The position numbers and the translations under genes are program-made. The notes beneath the pieces are model-generated. The model saw only the letters and a program-made list of their open reading frames with translations, was not told the origin of the DNA and did no database searches. Below, piece after piece: positions 14,460 to 22,700 of a stretch of DNA of 64,000 nucleotides (position 1 is its first letter; every line of letters begins with the position of its first letter). Source of the stretch: Sphingomonas sp. CL5.1 (lineage in GTDB: Bacteria; Pseudomonadota; Alphaproteobacteria; Sphingomonadales; Sphingomonadaceae); contig NZ_CP050137.1 of the NCBI RefSeq assembly GCF_013344685.1, positions 1,616,001 to 1,680,000 on the forward strand. Direction: 5' to 3'.

Positions 14460-14849
14460 CTATTCCATCCTCGCGACCGCGACTTCAAGCCCGTCCAGCG
14501 CATCCGAGAAGCGGATCTGGCAGGAAAGGCGCGACAGTCCGGTCCTGTCCACGGCCTCATCCAGCAAGGCGCTCTCATCGTCGCTCATCGCGGGCAGGCG
14601 ATCGAACCATTGGGGGGCGACATGCACATGGCAGGTCGCGCAGGAACAGCATCCGCCGCAAAGCGCGGGCAATTCCTCGATCCCCGCGCCGCGAATGATT
14701 TCCATGACCGAGAGGCCGGTTTCGCCCGCGACGGGACGGATCGTGCCATCATGCGCCGTCACGAACACGCGGGGCGCGACGGTCGCGGCCTCCCCGATCG
14801 CGGCGCCGGCCTGATCCGTCCGCTGCCCTTCAATCGTCGCCACTTCCAT
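14460..14849 (-). CDS. Adrenodoxin-type [2Fe-2S] ferredoxin
   Basis: A 129-residue ferredoxin with the cluster ligands Cys64, Cys70, Cys73 and Cys110 in C-X5-C-X2-C-X36-C spacing. HVHV and the acidic [12 protein letters not shown] helix are marks of the adrenodoxin/putidaredoxin group, which pass electrons to P450s or to ring- and chain-hydroxylating oxygenases. An extra N-terminal tail of about 25 residues precedes the core. GGGAGGG lies just before the ATG. It faces away from the membrane hydroxylase gene across 667 bases and may be its electron donor; no P450 is visible here. Confidence 0.9.
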   Translation of the reverse strand: MEVATIEGQRTDQAGAAIGEAATVAPRVFVTAHDGTIRPVAGETGLSVMEIIRGAGIEELPALCGGCCSCATCHVHVAPQWFDRLPAMSDDESALLDEAVDRTGLSRLSCQIRFSDALDGLEVAVARME

Positions 14850-15081
14850 ACCCTCCCATCACATCGATCTGAATGAAGACGTTTCGCCCGTTCCCGATCG
14901 CGCCTCGCCCGATCCGGGAATCGATCGCCCCGACAGCGAGGCGCGAGCGCGGCGTTTCGGGCCGCCGTTACCGCATCGCCGGGCGTGACCATCCGCCGTT
15001 CGTGACATCATCACGCCATGACCAGCATGGCCGCGCCTACCCGGAGAATTTCCATCCCAAAGGCAATCACGCCGCTGTTTG

Positions 15082-15094
15082 TGCATTAAATGCA
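15082..15094. promoter_or_regulatory. 13-base perfect palindrome upstream of the ferredoxin gene
   Basis: TGCATT-A-AATGCA is perfectly symmetrical and lies in an AT-rich patch 233 bases upstream of the ferredoxin start. Its core GTGCATT is shared with the MarR operator at 12283 (GTGCATTATGCAC), so the same or a related MarR protein could bind both. That link is inference. Confidence 0.4.
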
Positions 15095-15181
15095 ACCATA
15101 ATGCTAAATCGTCAATGATCTTTTCGAAAACGAGACAATAGGCGAGCCGTATGGACCGCAATCACGCGGCCGCCAAACGCG

Positions 15182-15216
15182 GTACGGTTCGTTACCGCGA
15201 CCGTACTGTTTGGTAC
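15182..15216. promoter_or_regulatory. Two tandem pseudo-palindromic regulator sites (GTAC...GTTAC)
   Basis: GTACGGTTCGTTAC at 15182-15195 and GTACTGTTTGGTAC at 15203-15216 match at 11 of 14 positions and start 21 bases apart, i.e. two helical turns on the same face. They lie 300 bases before the membrane hydroxylase start. A near-identical copy of the first stands before the TonB receptor gene (16760-16773). The layout is that of a dimeric repressor or activator, for example of the TetR family. Confidence 0.55.
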
Positions 15217-15516
15217 TTATCCGGGGCATGCGGGCGGCTCATCCATGGCGTGTCGCACCGCCTGTGATGCGGCGCCGACCGGGCGCTATCCATCGCGGTC
15301 CATTCCGCAGGATTGCCGCGCCGGCATCCCGCCGCCGCGATCCCAGGCACCGCGACGCGACATTCGCGCGGGGCAACCCGTGTGGAAGACAGAAGCGATA
15401 GGAGAGAAATATGCCTCCCGGCTCCAATATGGCGGCGCGCCTCGTGGGCGGCGTCGCGCCGGCCCGCGCTCCGCAACGCGCGCATCGCCGCCTGCTCCGC
15501 CGCGAAGGAGGCCGTC

Positions 15517-16521
15517 ATGACTGACGCGACACCATGGTCCGCGATCGCTGACTTCTACCAGCCCACATTGGAGATCGTGAAACTGTGGATGTGGGGGCTG
15601 CCGCTCTTCGCCGCGATCATCGCGATCTCCTTCATGCTGTCCGGAAAGCGGTTACGGGGATTGAGCTGGAAGGGGATGATCGACGTCGTGTTCCCCCGCG
15701 ATCTGCACGCCCATCCCTCGGCACGCGTCGACCGGTGGAACGCGATAATCCTGTTCGTGATCGGCTTTCCGCTGGTCGGGCTATTCGCCCTGAACGGCCT
15801 TGCCATCGCCAGCAACGTCGCCGGGGTGATGACCGGTCATTTCGGCGCGGTCCCGCAACTGCTTCAGGCCGGCTGGGCGATCGTCCTGCTGCAATTCTCG
15901 GTGTTCTTCCTGGCCACGGACTTCGCCGGCTACTGGGTGCATTACTGGTGCCACACCAACCCGTTCCTGTGGACGCTGCACAAGCCCCACCATACGGCGG
16001 AAACCCTGACGCCCTGGACGCTCTATCGCCAGCATCCGATCGAATTCTTCGTCCTCAACGCCATTCCGGCGGTGTTTGGCGGGGCGGTGACGGGGATCGC
16101 GCTATATGCGACCGGAACGGCCATGCATCCGGGCACGGTGGCCTGCGTCGGCATCCTTTCTTACGTGCTGTTCTTCCTGATCGACTTCCTGTCTCACGCC
16201 CATGTTCCAGTGTCTTATGGATGGCTCAACCGCATCGTCCTCGCCCCGGTAATGCACAACATCCATCACAGCATGGAACTCCAGCATCGCGACAAGAACA
16301 ATGCCGTCGTGCTGACGCTGTGGGACTGGATGTTCGGAACGCTATACCTCCCCGCGAAGAACGAAAAATGGCGCTGGGGCGTGAACGAGGAGGAATATGG
16401 TCCCACCAATCCGCACAATACGCTGAAGGGCTTCTATGCGGAGCCGTTCGTCGCGGTCGGGAAGAGCGTTTCCCGGTTGCTGCCGCACCGGGCCAGGAAA
16501 AGCGCGGGCGATCGGGGGTAA
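15517..16521 (+). CDS. Membrane di-iron hydroxylase, sterol desaturase / fatty acid hydroxylase family
   Basis: A 334-residue integral membrane protein with several hydrophobic helices and the histidine clusters that bind two irons: HYWCH in the HTNPF context, HKPHH, and HNIHH. Such enzymes hydroxylate or desaturate lipids, sterols or carotenoids with oxygen and an electron donor. GAAGGAGG precedes ATG 15517. The ferredoxin gene 0.7 kb upstream on the other strand is a plausible partner. Because the next gene is a TonB receptor under a similar candidate operator, the substrate may be an imported hydrophobic compound rather than a cell lipid. Confidence 0.88.
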   Translation: MTDATPWSAIADFYQPTLEIVKLWMWGLPLFAAIIAISFMLSGKRLRGLSWKGMIDVVFPRDLHAHPSARVDRWNAIILFVIGFPLVGLFALNGLAIASNVAGVMTGHFGAVPQLLQAGWAIVLLQFSVFFLATDFAGYWVHYWCHTNPFLWTLHKPHHTAETLTPWTLYRQHPIEFFVLNAIPAVFGGAVTGIALYATGTAMHPGTVACVGILSYVLFFLIDFLSHAHVPVSYGWLNRIVLAPVMHNIHHSMELQHRDKNNAVVLTLWDWMFGTLYLPAKNEKWRWGVNEEEYGPTNPHNTLKGFYAEPFVAVGKSVSRLLPHRARKSAGDRG

Positions 16522-16996
16522 GCCTACCCCGGTCGACCGGGCGGGGTGGCGACGCGGCCACCCAATAGATCGGATGAGCTGACACGAGGCTCGGGGCAGT
16601 CCCCGGGCCTCGATGTCGTATGCGCCGGCCGCCGCATGCCGCGAGCAAACGGACGATCGCCGCGATCGACGCGCAAAAGACGCCGGCCGGCAAGCGATCG
16701 GCGGCCCGCGCGATGTCGCGATCCGGCGCGTGCGGGCTACGGTTTTGTTACCCGCGCGGGTACCGTTCGTTACTTGCCGCTGCCGGGCCGCCCCCGCACC
16801 CAGCACGGCAGATGGAAATCCATCGCCATCCGGCGCAACCGGATCTGGCGCGCGCGCCTTCGGATAAGGCGTGACCGCGTCCCAGGATCACCTAAGGAAC
16901 GCAGCCGCGTTTCGACGGGCATTGCGTTGAATGTTGAAGAACAGGCGGACCGACCTCGTCGTAACCGCCGAACAATCTGGATAATGGGAGAGAGGC
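16522..16996. promoter_or_regulatory. 475-base intergenic region with hairpins and a candidate operator pair
   Basis: Two GC-rich hairpins stand behind the hydroxylase gene: ACCCCG/CGGGGT at 16526-16547, and a longer one at 16585-16612 with outer arms CGAGGC/GCCTCG and inner CGGGG/CCCCG. Neither has a T tract, so they are only possible terminators. Further on, the candidate regulator sites at 16738-16773 precede the TonB receptor gene. No gene is supported. Confidence 0.5.
16738..16773. promoter_or_regulatory. Candidate regulator site pair before the TonB receptor gene
   Basis: GTACCGTTCGTTAC at 16760-16773 differs by one base from the site at 15182-15195. A second, looser copy (TACGGTTTTGTTAC, 16738-16751) has its GTTAC half 22 bases upstream, copying the tandem arrangement before the hydroxylase gene. 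The shared sites suggest that receptor and hydroxylase are co-regulated. Confidence 0.55.
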
Positions 16997-19396
16997 ATGC
17001 GCAACTTGGAAACCCGGCTGACTGGACGCGATCGCTCGCGCCTGCAAAAGCGTCATCCCGCAAGCCGGGTGGCAACGCTTCTCATCATCCTTTCGAGCAG
17101 CGCGTCGGCATATGCGCAGACCGTCACCCCCCCGCCGCAGGGGCAGGCGGAGCAGGCCCGTGACGCCGCCCCGCCGCCGCCCGCGACTGACGCGAAGGCC
17201 AGCCCCGGCGCCGGCGACATCGTCGTCACCGCGCGGCGCAAGGAGGAATCGCTGACCGACGTGCCGGCCTCGATCACCGCCTATTCGTCCGATTTCCTCA
17301 AGAAACAGAACATCCAGACCTTCGCCGACTATGCGACGAAGATTCCGAACGTCACCTTCCAATATGGCCAGGGCACCGATGCGTCGTCGGTCGGCTTCGT
17401 CGGCGGGCGGCAGACGACGGTGCGCGGCGTGGCCGGGGCGAACACCACCGCTTATTACATCAACGACACGCCGGTCCCCGCCTCGATCAGCCCGCAAACG
17501 CTGGACCTCGACCGTATCGAGATATTGAAAGGCCCGCAGGGCACGCTCTTCGGGGCCAGCTCGATGGGCGGCAATTTGCGCTTCATCACCCGGCAGCCGT
17601 CGTTCACCGAGGACAGCTACACCGTGCAGGTGCAGGGTGGCGGAACGAAGCAGGGCGGATTCGACTTCGACGGCAACGCGCGCGGCGATATCGTGCTGGT
17701 GCCCGGCCGCGCCTCGCTCGACATCGCCGGGGGCTATACGCGCGAATCCGGGTTCATCACCCGCAGCTTCCCCGAAAACGGCACCATCGTGGACAAGCCG
17801 GGGCAGGGGCGCAACGACACCTATTCCGCCGCCGCCACGCTGCGCGTCAAGCTCGCCGACCGGCTCGAGGCGAGCCTCAGCGGCATCGGGCAGATCTCGA
17901 ACCTGCACGGCTTCCCCGCCGCTTACGTCCCGCTGCCGGGATATCGCCCGGTATCGTACACGCTCGATCGCGACCGGGACGTGCAGGAATATTCCCGCGA
18001 CCGCTGGGGGCTTGGCTCGCTGGTGCTGAAATATGCCGGCGAAGGCTTCTCCATCACCTCCTCGACGAGCTATTTCGCGCGCCGGACCAAGGAGCTGGAG
18101 GACGATACCGAGGGCAACAACGACTATATCACGAACGTGCTGGGGAAGGATATCGGCGATCCGGCGCTACCGACCATCAACATCTCGATGGACCGGCGCT
18201 TCACCGAGGAGAACCGGCTGTCCTTCGACGAGGGGACGCTGCTGCCGCATCTCTCCGGCATCGTCGGCGTATTCTATCAGCATCAGTTCAACAGCTTCTC
18301 GCAACCGGCGATCCCGATCCCCCAGCTGGAGGCGGCGGGGCTGGTGCCGGGCTATATCACCGCGCAGACCTTCATCACGCACGAGGACAATACCGCGATC
18401 TTCGGCGAGCTCTATTACGAGGTCGTCCCGCGCCTGACCCTGACGGCGGGCCTGCGCAAATACTGGATCACGCAGAAGGCGGACGCCGCGCTGAGCCAGG
18501 GAATCTTCAATTCGCCGGAAGGAGACCTCGCGCCGGCCCGCCGCAGCAGCCAGAGCGGCGTGGTGCCGAAGGTCGTGCTCTCCTATAAGCTGCCGGGCGA
18601 CGGCACGCTGTACGTCTCGGCGGCAAAGGGTTTCCGCCCCGGCGGATCGCAGGCGCGCCTGCCCGATTTCTGCGCGAGCGACCTTGCCGCGATCGGCCGC
18701 AACCAGGACGACACGCAGGCATACAGGTCCGACACGCTGTGGAGCTACGAGGCCGGCATCAAGGGGCAGCTCGCCAACCGCCGGCTCAATGTTTCGGCGG
18801 CCGCGTTCCAGATCGACTGGTCGAACATCCAGCAGCAGGTGATGCTGCCGACCTGCACATTCAGCTTCATCGCCAACGCCGGCCGCGCGCGGATCAGGGG
18901 CGGCGAGCTTGAGGTCAGCGGCCGGCCGATCGCGGGCGTGCCGTTCACGGTGCAGTTCGGGCTGGGCTATACCGACGGGCGCCTGCTCGATCCGGGCCTG
19001 ATCGTGCAGGCGCCCGACTCGCGGCTGGTGCAGACGCCGGAATGGACCGGCTCGATCGCCGGCAACTACGAACAGCCGCTCAGCGACAGCGTGACGTTCG
19101 TGGCCAGCGCCGATTACAGCTACACCGGCTCGGTCAAGGTGGCGAACAGCGCCGGCGGGTTCCTGTGGCGCCAGCCGCTCAACTTCGTCAACGGCTCGGT
19201 CGGCCTGCGCTTCGGCAAGTCCCAGATCCTGCTGTACGGCAAGAACCTGCTCGACAAGCGCCTCAACCTGGGCGATCTCTACAGCTCCGGTATCGAGCGG
19301 TCCGAAATGCTGGCCGACGGCACCTCGCAGCGGTTGCCGCGCGCGGCCGTGAGCCGCCCGCGCCAGATCGGCCTGCAATATCGTGTCGACTTCTGA
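16997..19396 (+). CDS. TonB-dependent outer membrane receptor
   Basis: A 799-residue receptor with a signal peptide (hydrophobic core around residues 25-38, ending SSASAYAQ), a proline-rich linker, a TonB-box-like DIVVTARRKEES, a plug domain with VRGVAGANTTAYYINDTPV and LDRIEILKGPQGTLFG, and a 22-strand barrel ending in a C-terminal aromatic (RVDF). There is no N-terminal signalling domain, so regulation is not of the Fec kind. It is followed after one base by an exported hydrolase-like gene, so the pair probably imports and first handles one organic substrate. Confidence 0.92.
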   Translation: MRNLETRLTGRDRSRLQKRHPASRVATLLIILSSSASAYAQTVTPPPQGQAEQARDAAPPPPATDAKASPGAGDIVVTARRKEESLTDVPASITAYSSDFLKKQNIQTFADYATKIPNVTFQYGQGTDASSVGFVGGRQTTVRGVAGANTTAYYINDTPVPASISPQTLDLDRIEILKGPQGTLFGASSMGGNLRFITRQPSFTEDSYTVQVQGGGTKQGGFDFDGNARGDIVLVPGRASLDIAGGYTRESGFITRSFPENGTIVDKPGQGRNDTYSAAATLRVKLADRLEASLSGIGQISNLHGFPAAYVPLPGYRPVSYTLDRDRDVQEYSRDRWGLGSLVLKYAGEGFSITSSTSYFARRTKELEDDTEGNNDYITNVLGKDIGDPALPTINISMDRRFTEENRLSFDEGTLLPHLSGIVGVFYQHQFNSFSQPAIPIPQLEAAGLVPGYITAQTFITHEDNTAIFGELYYEVVPRLTLTAGLRKYWITQKADAALSQGIFNSPEGDLAPARRSSQSGVVPKVVLSYKLPGDGTLYVSAAKGFRPGGSQARLPDFCASDLAAIGRNQDDTQAYRSDTLWSYEAGIKGQLANRRLNVSAAAFQIDWSNIQQQVMLPTCTFSFIANAGRARIRGGELEVSGRPIAGVPFTVQFGLGYTDGRLLDPGLIVQAPDSRLVQTPEWTGSIAGNYEQPLSDSVTFVASADYSYTGSVKVANSAGGFLWRQPLNFVNGSVGLRFGKSQILLYGKNLLDKRLNLGDLYSSGIERSEMLADGTSQRLPRAAVSRPRQIGLQYRVDF

Positions 19397-19397
19397 G

Positions 19398-20936
19398 ATG
19401 CGCGCGCGCCAGGTAAGCGGCGCGGGGCGAAAGGCCCGGTTCGTCCGCATATCGGCGCTGGTGCTGTGTCTCGCGCCATCTGCGGTCGGCGCCGCGCGGG
19501 CGCAGACGCTGGTCATGCCCAGCGTCGAGCCGGTGCCGCCGAGCGGAAAGCTGCCGCTTTCCTCGGCGGAGCGGCCGGGCACCGAATATATCGATCTCGC
19601 CAAACGGGGCTATCAGGAGGAGGAATATTATCTCTCCGGCGTCGCCCCGGCGATCACCGCCGATGGCCGGACGGTGGCGGACGTGCCTTACGTGACGCGA
19701 TTCCTGATCCGCAAGCCGAAGGACCCGCGCCGCTTCAACGGCACCGTCATCATCGAGCCGTTCAGCTGGTTCGGCGAGCGGGCGGCCGGATGGATCCTGA
19801 CCCGCGACTATCTCACCCGGCGCGGCTACGCCTATGTCGGCTATACGCTGAACATCAACGCGCCCGCGCACGACCCGAAGTTCCCCGTCGACGCGTCCGG
19901 AACCAGCGAGGACGCGAAGCAATATGGCGGCATCGTCAATTTCGATTTCATGCGCCGCTTCGATTACGCGCGCTACGCGCCGCTCGGCAGCTATTACGAC
20001 GAGCGCCTGTTCCTGCGCGGCGGATTGCCGGACCCGTTCGTTCCACAAGCGCAGGGGATCAGCGCGGAGCTGGCGCTGCTGCTCAAATCGAACCCGCCCG
20101 ACGGGCCGGCGAAGGGGCTGAAGGTCGATCGGGTGTACGTCAACACCTGGGCGGTCAATGCCCAGATCTGGATGGATTATCTCAATCAGGGCCGCCACCA
20201 GCAATGGCGGATGCCCGATGGCCGCCCGCTGATCGACGCCTATATGACCGGCAAGCTCGCTTATGGCGAGGTCGCCGGCGAGAGCATCCGGGTTCCGCGG
20301 CACATGCCGGACGACGCGCCGTTCGTGACGGTGTTCAGCGAGTCCGAGACGCTGCACGACGCCATCAACGGGATCGCGCTGCCCCCGGACACGGACGTTC
20401 CGCGCCTGCGCTATTACGAGGTCATGGGCACGCCGCATCTGCGCAAGGCCGATCTGGGCACCGGCGAGGTCGAGCCGCTGCCGAACGAGCGCGGCAAGCC
20501 GAACGATCCGCGCTGCCAGACCATCTATGACGAGCCGTCGGAACTGCCCTTCTCCGCGCTGCTGGACGCGCTCGACCGCTGGGTCCGCCTCGGCGTGCCG
20601 ATGCCGAGGGAGGAGCGGGTCGAGCGTCGCGGCAAAGGCGTGGTGCGCGACGGCAGGACGGGCAATATCGTCGGCGGGGTGCGTCCCCCGTGGATCATGG
20701 TCCCCGCCGCCGAATATTGGACCGATTACGAAACGGGATGCGGCGTGGTGTACGACAGCAAGGTGCCGTATTCCGCCGCGCGGCTTCGCGCCATGTACGG
20801 GAATTACGCCAATTACGCCCGCAGATTCGAGGAAGCAAAGCGCAGGTCGGTGGCGCAGGGCTATCTGCTGCCGGAAGACGCGGCGGGGCTGAAGCCGATC
20901 GCCACGCCGCAGGATTTCGGGCCGCAAAGGCGTTGA
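19398..20936 (+). CDS. Exported alpha/beta-hydrolase-domain protein, apparently without nucleophile
   Basis: A 512-residue protein with an N-terminal signal peptide (hydrophobic stretch at about residues 18-36, ending GAARAQT). It matches the family annotated as alpha/beta hydrolase domain (PF20091, from memory), whose members usually show GxSxS before a TYVN-like segment. Here that place reads NTWAVNAQ followed by IWMDYLN at about residues 249-262, so the serine seems to be Trp251. The late histidine is kept in MGTPHLRK. It starts one base after the receptor stop. It may bind the ligand rather than cleave it, or use another residue. Confidence 0.7.
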   Translation: MRARQVSGAGRKARFVRISALVLCLAPSAVGAARAQTLVMPSVEPVPPSGKLPLSSAERPGTEYIDLAKRGYQEEEYYLSGVAPAITADGRTVADVPYVTRFLIRKPKDPRRFNGTVIIEPFSWFGERAAGWILTRDYLTRRGYAYVGYTLNINAPAHDPKFPVDASGTSEDAKQYGGIVNFDFMRRFDYARYAPLGSYYDERLFLRGGLPDPFVPQAQGISAELALLLKSNPPDGPAKGLKVDRVYVNTWAVNAQIWMDYLNQGRHQQWRMPDGRPLIDAYMTGKLAYGEVAGESIRVPRHMPDDAPFVTVFSESETLHDAINGIALPPDTDVPRLRYYEVMGTPHLRKADLGTGEVEPLPNERGKPNDPRCQTIYDEPSELPFSALLDALDRWVRLGVPMPREERVERRGKGVVRDGRTGNIVGGVRPPWIMVPAAEYWTDYETGCGVVYDSKVPYSAARLRAMYGNYANYARRFEEAKRRSVAQGYLLPEDAAGLKPIATPQDFGPQRR

Positions 20937-21329
20937 TCCCCGGACGATCGGTTCCGGCCGTTCCCCTGTCCTGCATCCCGTGGCCGCTGGACGGGGAGGG
21001 GCGGCCACGCCCAGCTCACGTTGGTCGCCAACGCCCGGCGGCGAGCGCCGAGTCAGCCCCCGTAACCCGACGATCACGCGGGGAAGGATACAGCCATTGT
21101 TGCGTTTGGTAATTTATAAGGCTTGAAAACCAGATAATGTTGCATCATGGTGGCGATCTGGCCACGATGCGCGGTCAGCGTCACACGAGCGGCCGCGTTA
21201 CCCAGGCGACGCTGGTGCGCGGCCTGTTAACGATAGAGGTTAGGTGCCTGTGCCGTGTCTCGCTTCACGCATCGGGAATGATCGCTTTGCCGCCCCACCG
21301 CGCGCCATCAATCAGTGGAGGACCCGTAG
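20937..21329. promoter_or_regulatory. 393-base intergenic region before the aminotransferase operon
   Basis: Apart from the hairpin at 20980-21008, an AT-richer stretch around 21100-21140 contains GTTGCG-TTT-GGTAAT at 21099-21113, which matches a site at 37738-37752 (GTTGCG-TAC-GGTAAC) at 12 of 15 positions. TTTATAAG follows directly and may be a promoter element. No gene is supported. Confidence 0.5.
20980..21008 (+). terminator. Possible terminator hairpin after the receptor-hydrolase pair
   Basis: Arms GTGGCCGC and GCGGCCAC form a perfect 8-bp GC-rich stem with a 13-base loop, 44 bases after the stop codon. There is no T run, so an intrinsic terminator is uncertain; it could protect the 3' end of the message. 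Confidence 0.35.
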
Positions 21330-22700
21330 ATGACCATCGATATCCAACGTGCGGCGCAACTCGATCGCGAGTCGCTATTCCATCCGTTCACCGCCCTGAA
21401 CGATCTCTATCGCGATGGTCCCAACGTCATGACCGAGGCGCGGGGGCTGTATGTCACCGACATCCACGGCAACACCTATCTCGACGGCATGGCGGGCCTG
21501 TGGTGCGTCAACCTGGGCTATGGCCGGCAGGATATCGTCGACGCGATCGCGCAGCAGAGCGCCAGGCTGTCGTTCTTCCACACGTTCAACAGCATGTCGA
21601 CCGACGTGGCGATCGAATGCGCCGATGAGCTGCTGAAGCGCGCGCCGGTGCCGATGGCGCGCGTGTTCTTCGGCGCGTCGGGCAGTGACGCCAACGAGAC
21701 GCAGATCAAGCTGATCTGGTATTACAACAACCTGCTGGGCCGCCCGGCCAAGAAGAAGATCATCGCGCGCTGGAACGCCTATCACGGCTCGGCGGTGATG
21801 ACGGCGGGGCTGACCGGCCTGCCGGGGATGCACGCGCTGTTCGACCTGCCGCTCGGCCCCATCCTGCACGTCACCGCGCCGCATCACTACCGCAAGGCGC
21901 CCGAGGGCATGTCGGAGCGCGAGTTCTCGCGCATGCTGGCGGCCGAGCTGGAGGAGCTGATCGAGCGCGAGGGCGCCGATACGATCGCGGCCTTCTTCGC
22001 CGAGCCGGTGATGGGCGCGGGCGGACTCATCACCACGCCCGAGGGCTATTGGGAGGAGATCACCCCGATCCTGAAGCGCCACGACATCCTGCTGGTGATG
22101 GACGAGGTGGTATCCGGCTTCGGGCGGCTCGGCACCTATTGGGGCGCGCAGGCCTATGGGCTGGAGCCGGACCTCATCACCGCCGCGAAGGGCGTGACCA
22201 GCGGCTATTTCCCGATGTCGGTGTGCTACATCTCGCCGAAGCTGTGGGACGTGTTCGAGGCGCAGAAGGACGTCGCCGGCCTGTTCGGCCATGGCTACAC
22301 CTATTCCGCGCACCCGGTCGGCGCGGCGGCGGCGCTCGCCACGCTGCGCGCGATCGACGAGGACAAGGTGGTGGAGAACGCCGCCGATGTCGGGCCGTAC
22401 CTGCACGAGCGGATGCGCGCCGCGCTCGGCGACGATCCGATGGTGGGCGAGATCCGCGGACGCGGGCTGATGATCGGCGTCGAGCTGGTCAAGGACCGCG
22501 CCACCAAGGAAGCCTTCCCCATGGCCCAGCGCGTCGGACGGCAGGTGCTGAAGGCGGCGGCGGATCGCGGCCTCATCACCCGCGCGCTGGGCGACACGTT
22601 GGTGTTCGCGCCGCCGCTGGTGATCGATCGGGGATCGATCGACACATTGGTCGGCACGTTCAAGGCCGCGATCGACGCGGTGCGCGCGGACGTCGCGTGA
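21330..22700 (+). CDS. Class III (omega) aminotransferase
   Basis: A 456-residue PLP enzyme of the omega-amino acid:pyruvate aminotransferase group. Asp258 (VMDEV) should bind the pyridine nitrogen and Lys287 (ITAAKGVTSGY) form the internal aldimine; HGYTYSAHPVG and GASGSDANET complete the pocket. TGGAGG stands nine bases before ATG 21330. It is coupled to an MFS transporter and a GabD-like dehydrogenase, so the three probably import an amine or omega-amino acid, remove its amino group and oxidise the semialdehyde (GABA, beta-alanine or polyamine-like routes are all possible). Confidence 0.9.
   Translation: MTIDIQRAAQLDRESLFHPFTALNDLYRDGPNVMTEARGLYVTDIHGNTYLDGMAGLWCVNLGYGRQDIVDAIAQQSARLSFFHTFNSMSTDVAIECADELLKRAPVPMARVFFGASGSDANETQIKLIWYYNNLLGRPAKKKIIARWNAYHGSAVMTAGLTGLPGMHALFDLPLGPILHVTAPHHYRKAPEGMSEREFSRMLAAELEELIEREGADTIAAFFAEPVMGAGGLITTPEGYWEEITPILKRHDILLVMDEVVSGFGRLGTYWGAQAYGLEPDLITAAKGVTSGYFPMSVCYISPKLWDVFEAQKDVAGLFGHGYTYSAHPVGAAAALATLRAIDEDKVVENAADVGPYLHERMRAALGDDPMVGEIRGRGLMIGVELVKDRATKEAFPMAQRVGRQVLKAAADRGLITRALGDTLVFAPPLVIDRGSIDTLVGTFKAAIDAVRADVA

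Larger units (their letters stand above)
14850..15516. promoter_or_regulatory. 667-base divergent intergenic region before ferredoxin and membrane hydroxylase genes
   Basis: No convincing gene is present. The region holds a perfect 13-base palindrome at 15082-15094 and two tandem GTAC-type sites at 15182-15216, described separately. The left part is locally AT-rich (about 15080-15140), which suits a promoter. Small open frames in the right half show only GC-driven shadow composition. Confidence 0.6.
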
